In this document: piece after piece, positions 13,001 to 23,305 of the stretch | How the letters are laid out: each line of letters opens with the position of its first letter | Position numbering within the stretch: the first letter of the stretch is position 1 | Assembly: GCA_030407315.1 (NCBI GenBank) | Contig: JALQPE010002660.1 | Span: forward strand, 19,922 to 83,921 | From: Asparagopsis taxiformis | Lineage: Eukaryota > Rhodophyta > Florideophyceae > Bonnemaisoniales > Bonnemaisoniaceae | DNA: 64,000 bases | Direction of reading: 5' to 3' | Notes under the pieces: generated by a model | Told to the model about the DNA's origin: nothing | The model's input: the letters and a program-made list of their open reading frames with translations, nothing else | Databases searched by the model: none | Made by a program: the position numbers and the translations under genes

Positions 13001-13261
13001 ATTGTTCCGGCTCCGTTCTGTTCGGCGCAGTTCATCAACGACCCGCGGTATTTGCGAGGTGAGGACACTCCGGCGGAAGACACCAGGCGGATGGCCAACG
13101 TCGAGTTTGTCGAGAACTACAGCAGCGGTTCGACGGGGAAGAAGCTCAAGGCGAAGGACCTAGAAAATCCGAAGATCATTGTAGTACGTGCAATCCGCGA
13201 TATCCGTCCGGGGCAGGAGCTCTACGTTCATTATGGGACAGCGTTTAGAGCATGGAATTAG
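10069..13261 (+). CDS. Beta-class DNA amino-methyltransferase fused to a SET domain
   Basis: The catalytic part is one 936-codon frame (10451-13261). The upstream frame from the ATG at 10069 (MTNKRRR, basic) joins it by an apparent +1 shift near 10570-10610, so the start is uncertain. In the 936-codon frame, residue 380 begins DPPYN (motif IV). A target-recognition region with an acidic insert of about 65 residues follows, then DPFSGT at residue 617 (motif I, SAM binding). The IV-before-I order defines the beta class (CcrM/HinfI type), which makes N6-methyladenine or N4-methylcytosine. A C-terminal SET domain runs from GRGLFA (780) through FINDP and NVEF to ELYVHYG (923); SET proteins usually methylate lysines. 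The canonical NHS is changed to ND-P, so SET activity is uncertain. AATAAA at 13292 may be the poly(A) signal. The gene lies between TIRs, and a decayed paralogue is at 51913-54806. Confidence 0.85.
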
Positions 13262-13485
13262 GGAACGAAAGATGTTTTCATTTCGACTACAAATAAAGCT
13301 ACGTTCCAGAGTTGAAGTATATCATATAATGCAGCATGTCCAGCCACCATTAGTCCAGGGTGAAACCTATTGAGCAGTACTCGCCTGTCAAAAACAATCG
13401 TTCACACTCTAGGTGCACTTCGTCCGAGCAGTGAACCTGACTGCTTGGATGCTGTTATGCGTGCAGATGCAAAATACACGACCAA

Positions 13486-13687
13486 GTTGAAATGGACGCC
13501 CGGTGGATGTCCAGCTCAGTTGCATTGCTGTCCAGCCCAGAAATTCTACAATTCAGGGCAGAAAAAAATATTGCAAAAAACATCGATTTCAGCGGGTCGA
13601 TTGTGCCGTACGGCACACCCCCATCTCAAAAACATGTTCACATGTGCATGTTTTTGAGAATAGCCCAAATTTTAATTCAAATCAGGA
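13486..13687 (-). repeat. Right terminal inverted repeat
   Basis: Partner of 9511-9742. On the minus strand it reads CCTGATTTGAATTAAAATTT from 13687 inwards. Its inner edge, a GGACATCC...GGCGTCC stretch, also matches copies at 57.4 and 58.4 kb. Confidence 0.85.
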
Positions 13688-13919
13688 CGTCTTCCGGACA
13701 TAGGGGTGCTCGCGGCCTAGCTCGACAGCTGTAATTGTACCTCATTAAATACTGTTGATGACTGCCTACCGTATACAATCTGGGCTGTTGGCGTATTATC
13801 CGGTACTTGACCTGACCTGAACGTTCATCGCAGACCGTTGTGGTTACCGACACTATACAGCAATCTTTTTTGTATCTCGTGCAACTCAATCGTTCCATCG
13901 CTTCCGGGAAAGCTTCATT

Positions 13920-16203
13920 ATGCCGCCGCGTATTGCGAAGAAAGCTCCAAAGCCTCCGGGCCTCCAGAAAACCGGTCAGCAGCTGCTGTATCGAGTGCCC
14001 GACAATCCCGTGCGAAGAAGCGGTCTGGGCCTACCGGCAGCATTGAACCGCGGTCCGGTAGTCGCAAGACGGACCGGCGCAGAACTGGGGATCCGCAGCG
14101 AGAAAGTGAGGAAGGAGGAACGGCGCGGAGAGAGATGGGGCTTGACCGAGGCAAGCGTGCTCGCAGGGACAGTGAACATCATGATGATGACATGATAGTG
14201 GCTCAAAACATGTTGGAATTGCGGCAGAGTGCTATGGCAAAGGTAGTTCCTCCCGGGTTGGCAGATGCGGAGGTGCTGCAGACGGAGTCCCAGCCGGGGG
14301 TTCCCGAGACACTGGAGGCTGTGACCCCCACTGCGCCAACTATGCCGAGTACATCAGCCCCAGCAGGTAATGCAGTCAGGGACCCGAGGATAGCGGCAAG
14401 GGATGTTGTTTCTGAGCAACGTTCACAGGATGCCAACTATCATCGGCGGTCAGGTGGTACTGAGGGGAGAGAGCAGCCGGAGTGCGGGCCTCGTCACAAC
14501 AGACTGTCATTGGTGCCAAATATGCGCGTAACGCCCCCGCGACGTCAGGCTATTGCCGATGGAGGACATCATAATCCCGATAGCGTGCGAGATGGGGGGA
14601 CGGTGAGGGCAGAGAGGTTGCATCCGCCGGAATCCATCGATTTAATGGCGAGTCGCATCAATGCGCAGAAGAAGAAGATCGCGGAGCTGGAAAAAAAGTG
14701 TTTAGCCAGGACATAGCAAACAAGGCGCTCACCACGGAGATAGTTGCGTTGGAGGCTAAGGTGAAGACTCTGCAGGCGGAAAATGCCAGCCTTACTGCAA
14801 TTGCGAGAACAGGTAGAATCAGTGATCACGGTGGCGGTAAGTCGAAAATACAGAAAGCCATTCCTGTGAAATACCTTGGAGTTCTTAGGGCGGTTGAGGA
14901 AAACCTGACAAAGTGGTGCAAGAACGAGACTATGGAGCTGGACCCTATAGCGGAACAAACGCAGAGACGTTGGACTGGACGTACCATCGAGGTAGAGCCG
15001 GTAGAAGGGACACTTTGGAGCGAAAACGGTGTAGGATATATTGCTACCCCTCCGGGCTATATCATCAAGAATCTGCAGTGGTATACACCTTCGTACAGAG
15101 ACGAGAGTGATCTGCTGAATGACTTGGTGCGACACGTACTGCGTCAAAGTCCGTGGTGTGATGTGTTTTCCGATGAGGAGCAGCGTGTGTGCTGTCAAGA
15201 GGCTGTGGCGGGGAGCAAGGAATTGAAAGTGAAGGTGACGCAGAAACTGTCCGACGTGATGAGTGCACGGAAGCGTAATGCGAGGGACAGATTGTTCGGT
15301 TCGCTGGGGTACACGAAATTAATGTCTAGATGCACGATGCTGACGACGCGAGCTGAGATGGACGAGCGAGAGGATCAAAAGCGCGAAGCGTCTGAGAAGC
15401 TTTTGAAACGGGAAAGCAACGGTGATTTGGATATGGGGAGGTGGCGAACGGCACCGTTCTCAGAGCTGCGATACAGCAAAGGCATGGTTCCTGACAGCTT
15501 CGAAATGGAAGTGAATGGTGATGCATGGTTTAACAACCGAGTAGCTGTGAATGTGCTGGACATCTTCAGGGGTTATTCGATACGACCAGAACAAGTAATG
15601 GACATAGAGACGAGCATACTAACGCTGGCGCGCCTGGATGCTTGGCTAGTGACTACTGTGGAGTGTTTGGATGAACCGAAGGGGAAAGGAGGTGCACGGC
15701 AGAAGGAGTTTACAAGGCGGTACAGTCAATATGTGGGGGTAGCTTTTCAGCAATTAGTTGGTATGGTGGTGTACTGCATGTCTTGTCTCCAAGGCTCGCA
15801 AGCAAGGGAAGAAACGGACGTTGTCGAGAGCGAACAGCGGACTAGTGCACAGTCACGGCATGTGTTTGCAAGCCGTACTGTGACGAGAGAGGCTGTTGAA
15901 GTGTGGCAAAGCGGAGAGGGGTCTGGAATTGTTCATGTCGTTGATGATGTAAACCGCTGCTCATCACTTGTTCTAGTGTCCGAGGATTGGATTCAATCGC
16001 ATATTACGTCAAACCTCGGTGCTGTAATGGATTGTGTGATTGCGCAAGGACTAATTGGCGCAGAACTTTTCGTCGTTGACCCATATGCTGGACACCTGAG
16101 TGCAAACCTGAATGTCGAAATCAATGCCCCACAGTATGGGGGCATGGAGCGGCGCCATGCAGCCACTGCTGATAACGGTTTTGGCGTAATGGAGGATGGT
16201 TGA
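13920..16203 (+). CDS. Unrecognised coiled-coil protein in two frames (possible -1 frameshifting)
   Basis: The first frame (about 13920-14716) is disordered, rich in R, S, P and G, and ends in a heptad helix with IAELEKK. The second (14698-16203) continues the same coiled coil (IVALEAKVKTLQAEN) and then a globular region of about 400 residues that I do not recognise. The frames overlap at A AAA AAG (14692-14698), and a -1 step there keeps the coiled coil unbroken. The ATG at 13920 gives a basic start (MPPRIAKK) but needs a further shift soon after, so the 5' end is unclear. The gene starts about 230 bp outside the TIR at 13687 and converges on a Plavaka-type transposase ending at 16281, so it may be an accessory protein of that element. 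No enzyme motif is seen. Confidence 0.55.
14692..14698 (+). other. Slippery heptamer A AAA AAG at a frame junction
   Basis: The zero-frame codons are GAA AAA AAG TGT. The heptamer is correctly phased (X XXY YYZ) for tandem -1 slippage, after which GTG TTT AGC follows in the downstream frame. The zero frame would stop after five more codons, at 14716. I do not see an obvious stimulatory hairpin just downstream. Confidence 0.5.
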
Positions 16204-16280
16204 AATTAGTGCAGTAAATGTGACGTTGACTAGAAGGCTTATCATGTAGTACATTATCAATAGAGTGCTGCGATTTAGAT

Positions 16281-19200
16281 TTATTCTTCTTCATTATCAT
16301 CTGTGAACTGGTAATCAGTGTTGGTGTAGAAGCGGTTGAGATAGAAACGGTGGTCCGACCAGTGCATTTGTTTCGTAAATGGCTTGACTGGAAAGTTACT
16401 TCGTACGATGTGCACGGTGCCAGATATAGTAGATGCAGGAATGAGGTCAAACCAAGGACCACCTGCACTGTGGGATGCAGTGTCATTGCTGTCAACGGAT
16501 CCGTTGTCCGGGTCCCATGTGGACCACTTTAAACAAATGCACCCAAGTGATTTTTCCACAGCGGTTTTTGGGGCAAAGCAGGTCATATACTGAACGAAAG
16601 CGAGTTCTACAGGTTGAAACAGGTTTGGAGACTGCAGGCGTACCAGTGCCAGGACGCGCCCTACCCATATGGTTCTGTAGTCATCGGCAGTTCCGGAGAT
16701 GACGACAAAGGAGTACTGCGATCTCTTTGCGGGGCCGAATGATGAAGTTGCAAAGACGCGCTGCTGCTTGTGCCTCGACACGTTTGTGGGGCGAAGCATG
16801 CCACTGTGCGGGTCAAAGTCGTCGGCATCTGGGACGTACCCTCCCATGACGTAGGCGGACTTTACCACGGTGACGGAAATGTCCATGTCATGTATTGGAG
16901 GGCCTTCTGCCGTGGCGCGCAGTCTAGCGAGGGTGAGGAACGCTTGTGCAGCTGTGTCACCGAGTTGCTGGAATAGCGTTATGGTGCCAGACGGGAACGA
17001 GGAGTTGTGCAGAGGCAAAAGAGTGGCAGGATCGGGCTGTCCGTCGATATCTGCAACGAGGAGGGTTGCATCGGGCAGCAGGGAGGCAAAGTCGTGCAGT
17101 GCAACGGTGAATCCGTCGCGAACGAGTACTGCACCGTCTGTGGGCGATATCATGCGTGGTTTCCCAATGTGTTCGATGGGGTGTGACCAGTTGGAGTGGC
17201 CAAGGAGAATTCCATGTGGCGAATAGTCTCTTCCATGGCTGTGGAGCGCCTTCGAGAGGTTTTCCTATAACTCTGTTTGAACAGAAGATGCGAGTGTTCG
17301 TAGGGGCCTGCATCAATGTGTTCCAGGGCGCCATATCTCTGCAAGTCACCGGGAAGATGGTCAGAAGATGGAACTTGAAAGTTTTGAGACCTGTGGTGTG
17401 GAATGGGCCGAGGGTGGAGAGCATTGATTGTTTGAAATAGGAAATGGAGTTCTGGAGGCTTTCGAGTTCGGCGGCAGTCCAGTGCTTGATGCGACCGCGT
17501 TTCATGACCCATGCGACGAGGTCAGAGTATTGCGTGCAGATGGAAGTGAGGGGGGCTGTCTCTACTTCGTCACAGCATGTGTCAATGAATGCTGCGATGA
17601 AAGGGAACACCATGTCGACATGGTGATAGTCTTTGGCTGCGAGCATGCCGCGTATGCCGTCCTCCGTGAAGAGGCCGTTCAAATTGGTGCCCTTCTCACC
17701 CTTGGAGAAGTCGACATGAAGACCGGTGATGTAGTAGTCGCGTTCGATAGCGGACAGAATGCTGTTTGAGCCGGCGAGGATGGATTTTTTCACCTTCTTG
17801 AAGGTGCGAGGTGTCCCGGAATGGGAGGCAGTGGTGGTGGTGAGGTCTGGGGAGCTGAGGCGGTGGACAATGCACTGTTTGATGAGCTTTGAGATGCCGA
17901 GGTGGAGATTGTGCAGAGGCTCGAAGGAGAAAATGTTGTAGGGGTCTAGGGGACTGTTGGTGGGTAAAAGAGCGGTCGATTCGAGGACAGAGTGTTGTTC
18001 GAGGAGGGAGAGAGCTTCGAGCGGAGCAGTTGTATGCTCCTGAGCGCTCTCTTGGCGTGCAGAGCGTGTATCATCGAGGGAGCGGGGCTGGTGTGGCGCG
18101 GTGGATTCAAGTTGAGTGGCGGGGATGTAGCAGCGGTGGCAGGGATGTGTGGTGGTAGTGCTGTTGCGAGTGCATGACAGCTCTTTGGCCTCTGGAAAGT
18201 CGCAGCAATAATTGGCTAGGATGGGAAAGCATTGGCGGGCAGTTGCAGTGGAGTCTGTGCAGGGGAACCCGGAAGAGAACGCGGTGGATAGGGACGAAAA
18301 CACTTTTTCGAGTGCTTTATGAAGAATATCAATTTTGCGAGCGCGACTAGCAGAACTAGAGGTTGTCGGCATTTCATCACCGAACAAGGCGTTGGACGAA
18401 GGGTTAACAATGTACGGAAGATACCCGACGATGGTGAGGCCGGTACGGATGCAGTGGCGACGGAGGGGGGCGGAGAAGTTGAGCAGTGTGACGTGTATGG
18501 GGTATGCGACGATTGCGGAGCTCTTGAGGCTTGTGCTGCTCTTGTCGGAGTACACTTGGAGGAGGCCGGCAAAGGAGGAAGGGTGGGATCATTTTCCTCT
18601 GCCCATACGACCTGTGGATCTTCCGAGAGCTGCACGCGCTGTCTAGTAACCTGGTGCAGCGTTTTCGCGAATTCTGTGTGTAGGGGATGAGAAAATATTG
18701 CGGTGCCGTCTGGGGCGGTCTGTGGGGAGGGGCGGAAGAGATTATTTTGGTCGTTAGCCAGTGCTAACTGCCTGCGGAGCATGTCGACTGGGTCGCGGAG
18801 GTACAGCTGTGCCGAGTACTTACCAGTTTTGTCTGGAATGATGTGGCTCTTGTAACCTTCGGTGTGGAAATGTGTTTCGACCATGGAAGCGGTAACGTGG
18901 CGACATTCTTCTACGGTGCGAACGGCGCTGTTGAACTTTTCTAGGGAGAATGCGGGGTCTTGTAGGATGGTGATGACTTCGCTCACGCGGCCAGCCCCGG
19001 CCTTGTACTCGAGGGTTGTGAGACTGGCGGCGAGGGATTGCACGAGGAGGTCTGCGCGGGAGGGGGTTGAGGTTGGTGGCAGTGGAGCGTCACAGGGTGA
19101 GTCGCTGGAGGAAGCACGACCAGATTCTGGGTCTGGGGAGCTGGGTTGCGGGGAATCCTGGTCGCCGTTTCGAGCAGGCTCATGGGTGACGGCAGGGACA

Positions 19201-19319
19201 CGAGCGTTGTTGAAATGTTGGGGAGAGGGGTTGAAACGGTAGCGACACGTTCGCTCATGCAGCGCGAGCGCATAAGCATCTACGCAGTAGTAGAAGCACC
19301 CTTCATACTTGCATTCCAT
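16281..19319 (-). pseudogene. Plavaka/tnp2-type transposase broken by three -1 shifts
   Basis: Reading from 19319 down, the protein opens with a C2H2-like finger (CKYEGC...H..TC) and a disordered linker. Next come a SDKSSTSL...PIHVTL segment and GYLP, typical of the Plavaka N-terminal domain, then CCDFPEAKEL with CHRC, and FEPLHNLHLGISK. An acidic block follows (DAGPYEHSHLLFKQSYR), then a C-terminal region ending at TAA 16281. These segments lie in four successive frames, with junctions near 18560, 17350 and 17235. Each junction is consistent with loss of one base. The family performs cut-and-paste DNA transposition with an RNase-H-like DDE core. With three breaks the copy is probably dead. 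It faces the coiled-coil gene ending at 16203. Confidence 0.75.
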
Positions 19320-20751
19320 GTCGAGTTTTGACGCAAAAGGGAGGATTGCGAGCTGAACAGGGGAGACTGTGCCGTCCAGATGCGACCAATTTTATTTTTG
19401 TGGTGCTTTCGAGACTTGGAATGTAACGTGTTCGTTCGTAGTTTTGTGGGTAGTAGTTTTGTGCTCACTCCAGCTGACATCCCAACGGTGGAATTTAACC
19501 AAGAGTTCAATCATTTCCAACTGTTACATCACATTGCGTGCTGGCAACGTGTGCATGGAAGGACGAACGACTGCCTGGGACATGAATTTTCAATTAATTC
19601 ATTTGCAATAATAAACTTTTTTATTTCCGAACTTCGTGGAATCTGAATGTGCTTTACAGCGGATATGCCACGGATCATGTAAGGAAAGCAAATGGATTCT
19701 CACATATATGATTATATGTTTATATTCGTTGTTCTCGATCCGGATCTCATTGTTCGGGGATTCAGAGACCATGGCTTGGGCCATACTCAATCTCACTGCC
19801 GGCGATGATTTCGAGTATGCACAGCAAGACTTAAGCGGACGCTGAAAGCTGTCCGGTCGATGCCGCAGGCTCCACTCCGCCCTCATCACCGACTGAGATT
19901 CTTTGACCTCCTTTGCTTTGTACGTGTGCGAATCTTGATCAAGATTCGCGCACGTACCTTCGTTCCATCCTCTACCCTCGAGGGTATGCATTGAGGTAAG
20001 CGTGGGTTTTGAGTTTGACTATTTCCGTTGATGCGATATTTTTCATTGGAAGCCTATTGAGTCATGGTGTGTATTGTGTGGAGCGAAGGTAAGTGTGCGA
20101 GTTTTGAAAGTAAGCAGCGAGGGAAGGTTGGTTTCGGGTCTGATTGTTGTGGTGGATTCCGATATTGTGTAGGTGATGCAGGAATGGTGATGACGGAAGG
20201 TAAGTTTCATTGAGCGCCAGGATGTGGTTTGCGAAGATATGGAATGCTGACTTTGATTATTCATTGCAAGGTTTTTGGATCATGGTTTGTATTGTGTGTA
20301 GGATGGATGAGAGGTAAGTAAGGGAGTTTCCTAGGATATCTGTCGTGGTAAGCGTTGGTTTTGAATCTGACTGTTGGGGTTGATGTTGTGTATGTGATGC
20401 AGGAGTGGTGAAGCAGGAACGGCAGGACTCAAGGAGAGTGAAGAAGGGATCTAGGAAGATGGGGAATGAAGCTGTGAGGTGTTTCTGGTATGTGTATATT
20501 TTGGGCATACGATAGAAGTGAGAGTGGGTTTCAAGTGGTGTAAGATTTTGCTGACCATGTTCGTGTTTGATGTCTTGATGATTTAATGGGCTGGGGTGGT
20601 GTCGAGGAAAGCGGGATGGAATTGGGAAGGAGCGGATTTTTTGTAATCAAGGTCGTGAGGGTTCTTGAAGTATGTGCGGATGGTGGTGCATGGCGTTCGG
20701 ATGGTAGGGAGAACGCGATAGTGAGGGAGATGGGTGATCGACGATATGCTG
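19320..20751. other. Non-coding stretch
   Basis: No gene is supported. It contains the palindrome at 19921-19956. From 20040 to 20420 there are loose direct repeats around GATGTTGTGTATGTGATGCAGGA and GGTAAGTAAGGG, suggesting a decayed tandem repeat. Confidence 0.5.
19921..19956. repeat. Palindrome with 18-bp arms
   Basis: TACGTGTGCGAATCTTGA is followed directly by its complement with one mismatch. A short TACCCTCGAGGGTA palindrome follows at 19973-19986. Confidence 0.8.
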
Positions 20752-20845
20752 ACAGGTATTTTGTATTCTGGCTGGATACGTATTTCGTATTCTGGCTGGA
20801 TACATATTCCGTATTCTGACTGGATACGTATTTCCTATTCTAGAG
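20752..20845 (+). repeat. 24-bp tandem repeat, about 4 units
   Basis: GTATTCTGGCTGGATACGTA starts at 20763, 20787 and 20811 with small changes, plus partial units at the ends. Confidence 0.85.
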
Positions 20846-20966
20846 AGACGTATTGTATACCAGCAGTTTCGTAAATGAGAGAATAAAATACGGTCCGATA
20901 TGGGCCCTGAATTTACCATCCGCTGTAATTTATTCCCTCCCGGTTTTCGCTGATATATTGTATACT

Positions 20967-21095
20967 GGATGTCGGGTCCTAGTATTCCGCCAAACGTACT
21001 AGAGAAAGTGGATGTCGGGCCCTAGTATTCCGCCAAACGTACTAGAGAAAGTGGATGTCGGGCCCTAGTATTCCGCCATATGTACTAGAGAAAGT
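20967..21095 (+). repeat. 43-bp tandem repeat, 3 units
   Basis: GGATGTCGGGCCCTAGTATT starts at 20967, 21010 and 21053. Units end with GTACTAGAGAAAGT. The following 120 bp hold further TGGACGTCCGC and CTAGTA words, shared with 54830-55060. Confidence 0.9.
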
Positions 21096-21118
21096 GGACG
21101 TCCGCATCCAAAAAATTT

Positions 21119-22513
21119 TTATTTTTTGTGGACGCGGACGTTCATTTGTTCTAGTAAATCTCGGGGCCGACTGGGACCCGTACTAGAGAGACTGGACGTC
21201 CGCGTCCACTTCCGAAAACACAGACGTTCGATGCGCTGAAGCAACGGCGGAGTCGTGTTAACTGGAGAAGCGCGCCGGGCGCGGACATTTCGACCATCGT
21301 CGCGCTCAGCGGGAGAACGATCCCGACGACGACCGGATATCCCTCCTCGAGGTTGAATACTAGCTGGAGTCTCCAGGGCGTGTGTCGTATCCCTACTCCG
21401 CTCATGCGGTATGCGCCTACGCTCTGAGCGCAATTCTTCCTCAAGCTCTCGGACTCTTGTCACTAGTTCATCGAACGTCTTCTGCCTCGCAGTTAAGTCC
21501 TTTTCCAATTTTGACACCTTCTCTTCCGCTAAGCGGCGACCTGTACGCTCTACGCGATAGCGCGTTACTGCAGCATCCCGTCGCTCGCGACTCTCCTTGT
21601 ACCGGGTACCCAACGTGACACACGCTAACGCCAAAGTATCCAATTGGATTACCGTTAACGCATTGCGAACAGGGTAACCGTCATCCCGTGGATGAAACAC
21701 CGACGAAAGCTGGCCATCACCAAGACTCTCCGCCAATTGGCACACATTCGTAACCGATAATAACTGCGCCGCAGACAAACTGGATCCAAGAACATCCACG
21801 CGAGCGGTAGCACGACCGACCGTACCGTCATCCTCGAGTGACTGACCGGATTGACGGTCTGGTGACAGAAACGGCGCTGCCGTAGAAGCCGGAAGACCCG
21901 TACGGGTTGAGCGAGAAAGATCCAGTGGGGCTGGTGGAGGGACAACTGCCGGGGGTTCCATCGCTTCGTAAGAAGCTGGCTCTACAGGAGCAGTTGGATG
22001 AGGGGAGACGCCGGAATCGGCTGGACGATAATGACCAGCAGGTTTCGAACGCCCAGGGCGTGGAACGTGCATCTTCCGTTCGGGTTTGTACATGTAGTCC
22101 TCCAAATCTCCGTCGGAGTAACTTGGCGGGACGACCGTAAGATAGCCGTCCTCGGCAAATTCACCGTCCCGACGAAACGGAGTCTCAACCACAGTCCCGT
22201 CCCGGGTAGTATACGCCGCGGCCTTCGCCGGTTTGAAGGGTAAACTCGGATGCGAGTAAAGGAAGATCTTCTCGGGCGCAACGCCTTCGATTGTACAAGC
22301 AATCTCCTCTACACCATCGGTGGTCTTGTAAGAAGCCTCGAGGAGGTCGATGATAACCTTCACATCTACGCTACGCGTCTTCGGTACAACCAGTGATAAC
22401 GGCATCTCATGGAATGTCTTCCACGTCGTGATAGCCGACTCTGCCAAGTGCTTGGCCAATACCGGGAGGAACCCTCTAGTTTCTACGAGACGAGCCAATT
22501 CCAAACCAATCAT
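21119..22513 (-). CDS. Unrecognised protein with a disordered middle and coiled-coil end
   Basis: This is a 464-codon frame. Residues 1-140 look globular (LETRGF, FHEMPL, VIIDLLEASY). Residues 140-230 are proline-rich, and about 300-370 form a charged heptad helix (EEKVSKLEKDLTARQ). The end is arginine-rich with RRRDRSP. The last 30 or so codons lie in the GGACGTCC/CTAGTA repeat, so the natural C-terminus may be lost. Upstream, the same frame continues across a single TAG (22523-22525) for at least 55 sensible codons, including MLYFHSVVEADPRPW, so the original protein began further up. It could be a gag-like or accessory protein of an element, but no motif proves this. Confidence 0.45.
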   Translation of the reverse strand: MIGLELARLVETRGFLPVLAKHLAESAITTWKTFHEMPLSLVVPKTRSVDVKVIIDLLEASYKTTDGVEEIACTIEGVAPEKIFLYSHPSLPFKPAKAAAYTTRDGTVVETPFRRDGEFAEDGYLTVVPPSYSDGDLEDYMYKPERKMHVPRPGRSKPAGHYRPADSGVSPHPTAPVEPASYEAMEPPAVVPPPAPLDLSRSTRTGLPASTAAPFLSPDRQSGQSLEDDGTVGRATARVDVLGSSLSAAQLLSVTNVCQLAESLGDGQLSSVFHPRDDGYPVRNALTVIQLDTLALACVTLGTRYKESRERRDAAVTRYRVERTGRRLAEEKVSKLEKDLTARQKTFDELVTRVRELEEELRSERRRIPHERSRDTTHALETPASIQPRGGISGRRRDRSPAERDDGRNVRARRASPVNTTPPLLQRIERLCFRKWTRTSSLSSTGPSRPRDLLEQMNVRVHKK

Positions 22514-22724
22514 GAGCTCTCGCTATAACAGGACATAGTCCAAAAACCGAGGCTTCACCCAAGGGCGGGGATCCGCCTCTACCACACTGTGGAAATACAG
22601 CATAGCTGGTGTATCCCCAATGGACAAACACAAGGGCGGTGAGTTCTCGCCTTCCCATCGGGAATCTTCCAACGTCGAATTCAGCTCTGCTGTGGGTACA
22701 CTACGGTGTTGAAAAGGGGGCCTC

Positions 22725-23305
22725 AGACAGTACTGCGAGACAGTGATTTTTACTGTCTGAGACAGTAAAAATCACTATGCGGCAAATGAAAATTAATGCC
22801 ACACTTGGAGACAGTGATTTGCACTGTCTGGCAGACAGTACGGAACACTGTCTGCAGACAGTAAAAAACACTGTCTCACAGTACTGTCTGAGGCAGTGAA
22901 TGGAGACAGTAAAAATTAATGATTTATTCAATAGTTGGATATGATGTAATTTACTGTACTGGGCAGTGTTGGCGGATAGTGTTTTGTATTGGCCAAGGCA
23001 ACATGGCCGGATAGTGAAATACGCTGCCTGGGACAATAGATGGAACCAACACGGTGCACTGTCCTGGGCAGTACCTGGAGACAGTGATTTTCACTGTCCT
23101 GGGCAGTACCTGGAGACAGTGATTTTCATTGTCCTGGGCAGTACCTGTAGACAGTACTTTGTGCTGCCCTGGGCAGTACCTGTAGACAGTATTTCGTGCT
23201 GCCCTGGGCAGCACCTGTAGACAGTACTTTGTGCTGCCCTGGGCAGCACCTGGAGACAGTATTTCGTGCTGCCCTGGGCAGCACCTGGAGACAGTAAAAG
23301 TAGTG
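22725..23305 (+). repeat. 35-bp satellite with AGACAGT core
   Basis: Seven regular units (GTCCTGGGCAGTACCTGGAG) start near 23061, 23096, 23131, 23166, 23201, 23236 and 23271. From 22725 to 22950 there is a decayed region with many ACTGTCT/AGACAGT inverted words. Units are contiguous with no variable spacers, so this is not a CRISPR array. Confidence 0.9.

Larger units (their letters stand above)
9511..13687 (+). mobile_element. DNA transposon-like element carrying the methyltransferase-SET gene
   Basis: Inverted copies of one sequence lie at 9511-9742 (plus) and 13486-13687 (minus). Each starts CCTGATTTGAATTAAAATTT and contains an internal palindrome, TCAAAAACATGCACATGTG, then a GTGCCGTACGGCAC core. 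Between them lies a single long gene (10069-13261). Solo and tandem copies of the same terminal sequence occur at 8557-8653 and 56.4-59.3 kb, so the sequence is mobile. No convincing target-site duplication is seen (flanks ATCTGCAT and ACGTCTTC). No recognisable transposase lies inside, so it may move in trans or through the unrecognised N-terminal region of its own protein. Confidence 0.7.

Noticed and set aside
13838..14716. Start of the coiled-coil gene at 13838
   Set aside because: The first codon there is TTG; the ATG at 13920 gives a more protein-like start, although it is in another frame.
22725..23305. CRISPR-like regular repeat
   Set aside because: The 35-bp units are contiguous with no unique spacers, and there are no cas genes. 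It is a satellite.
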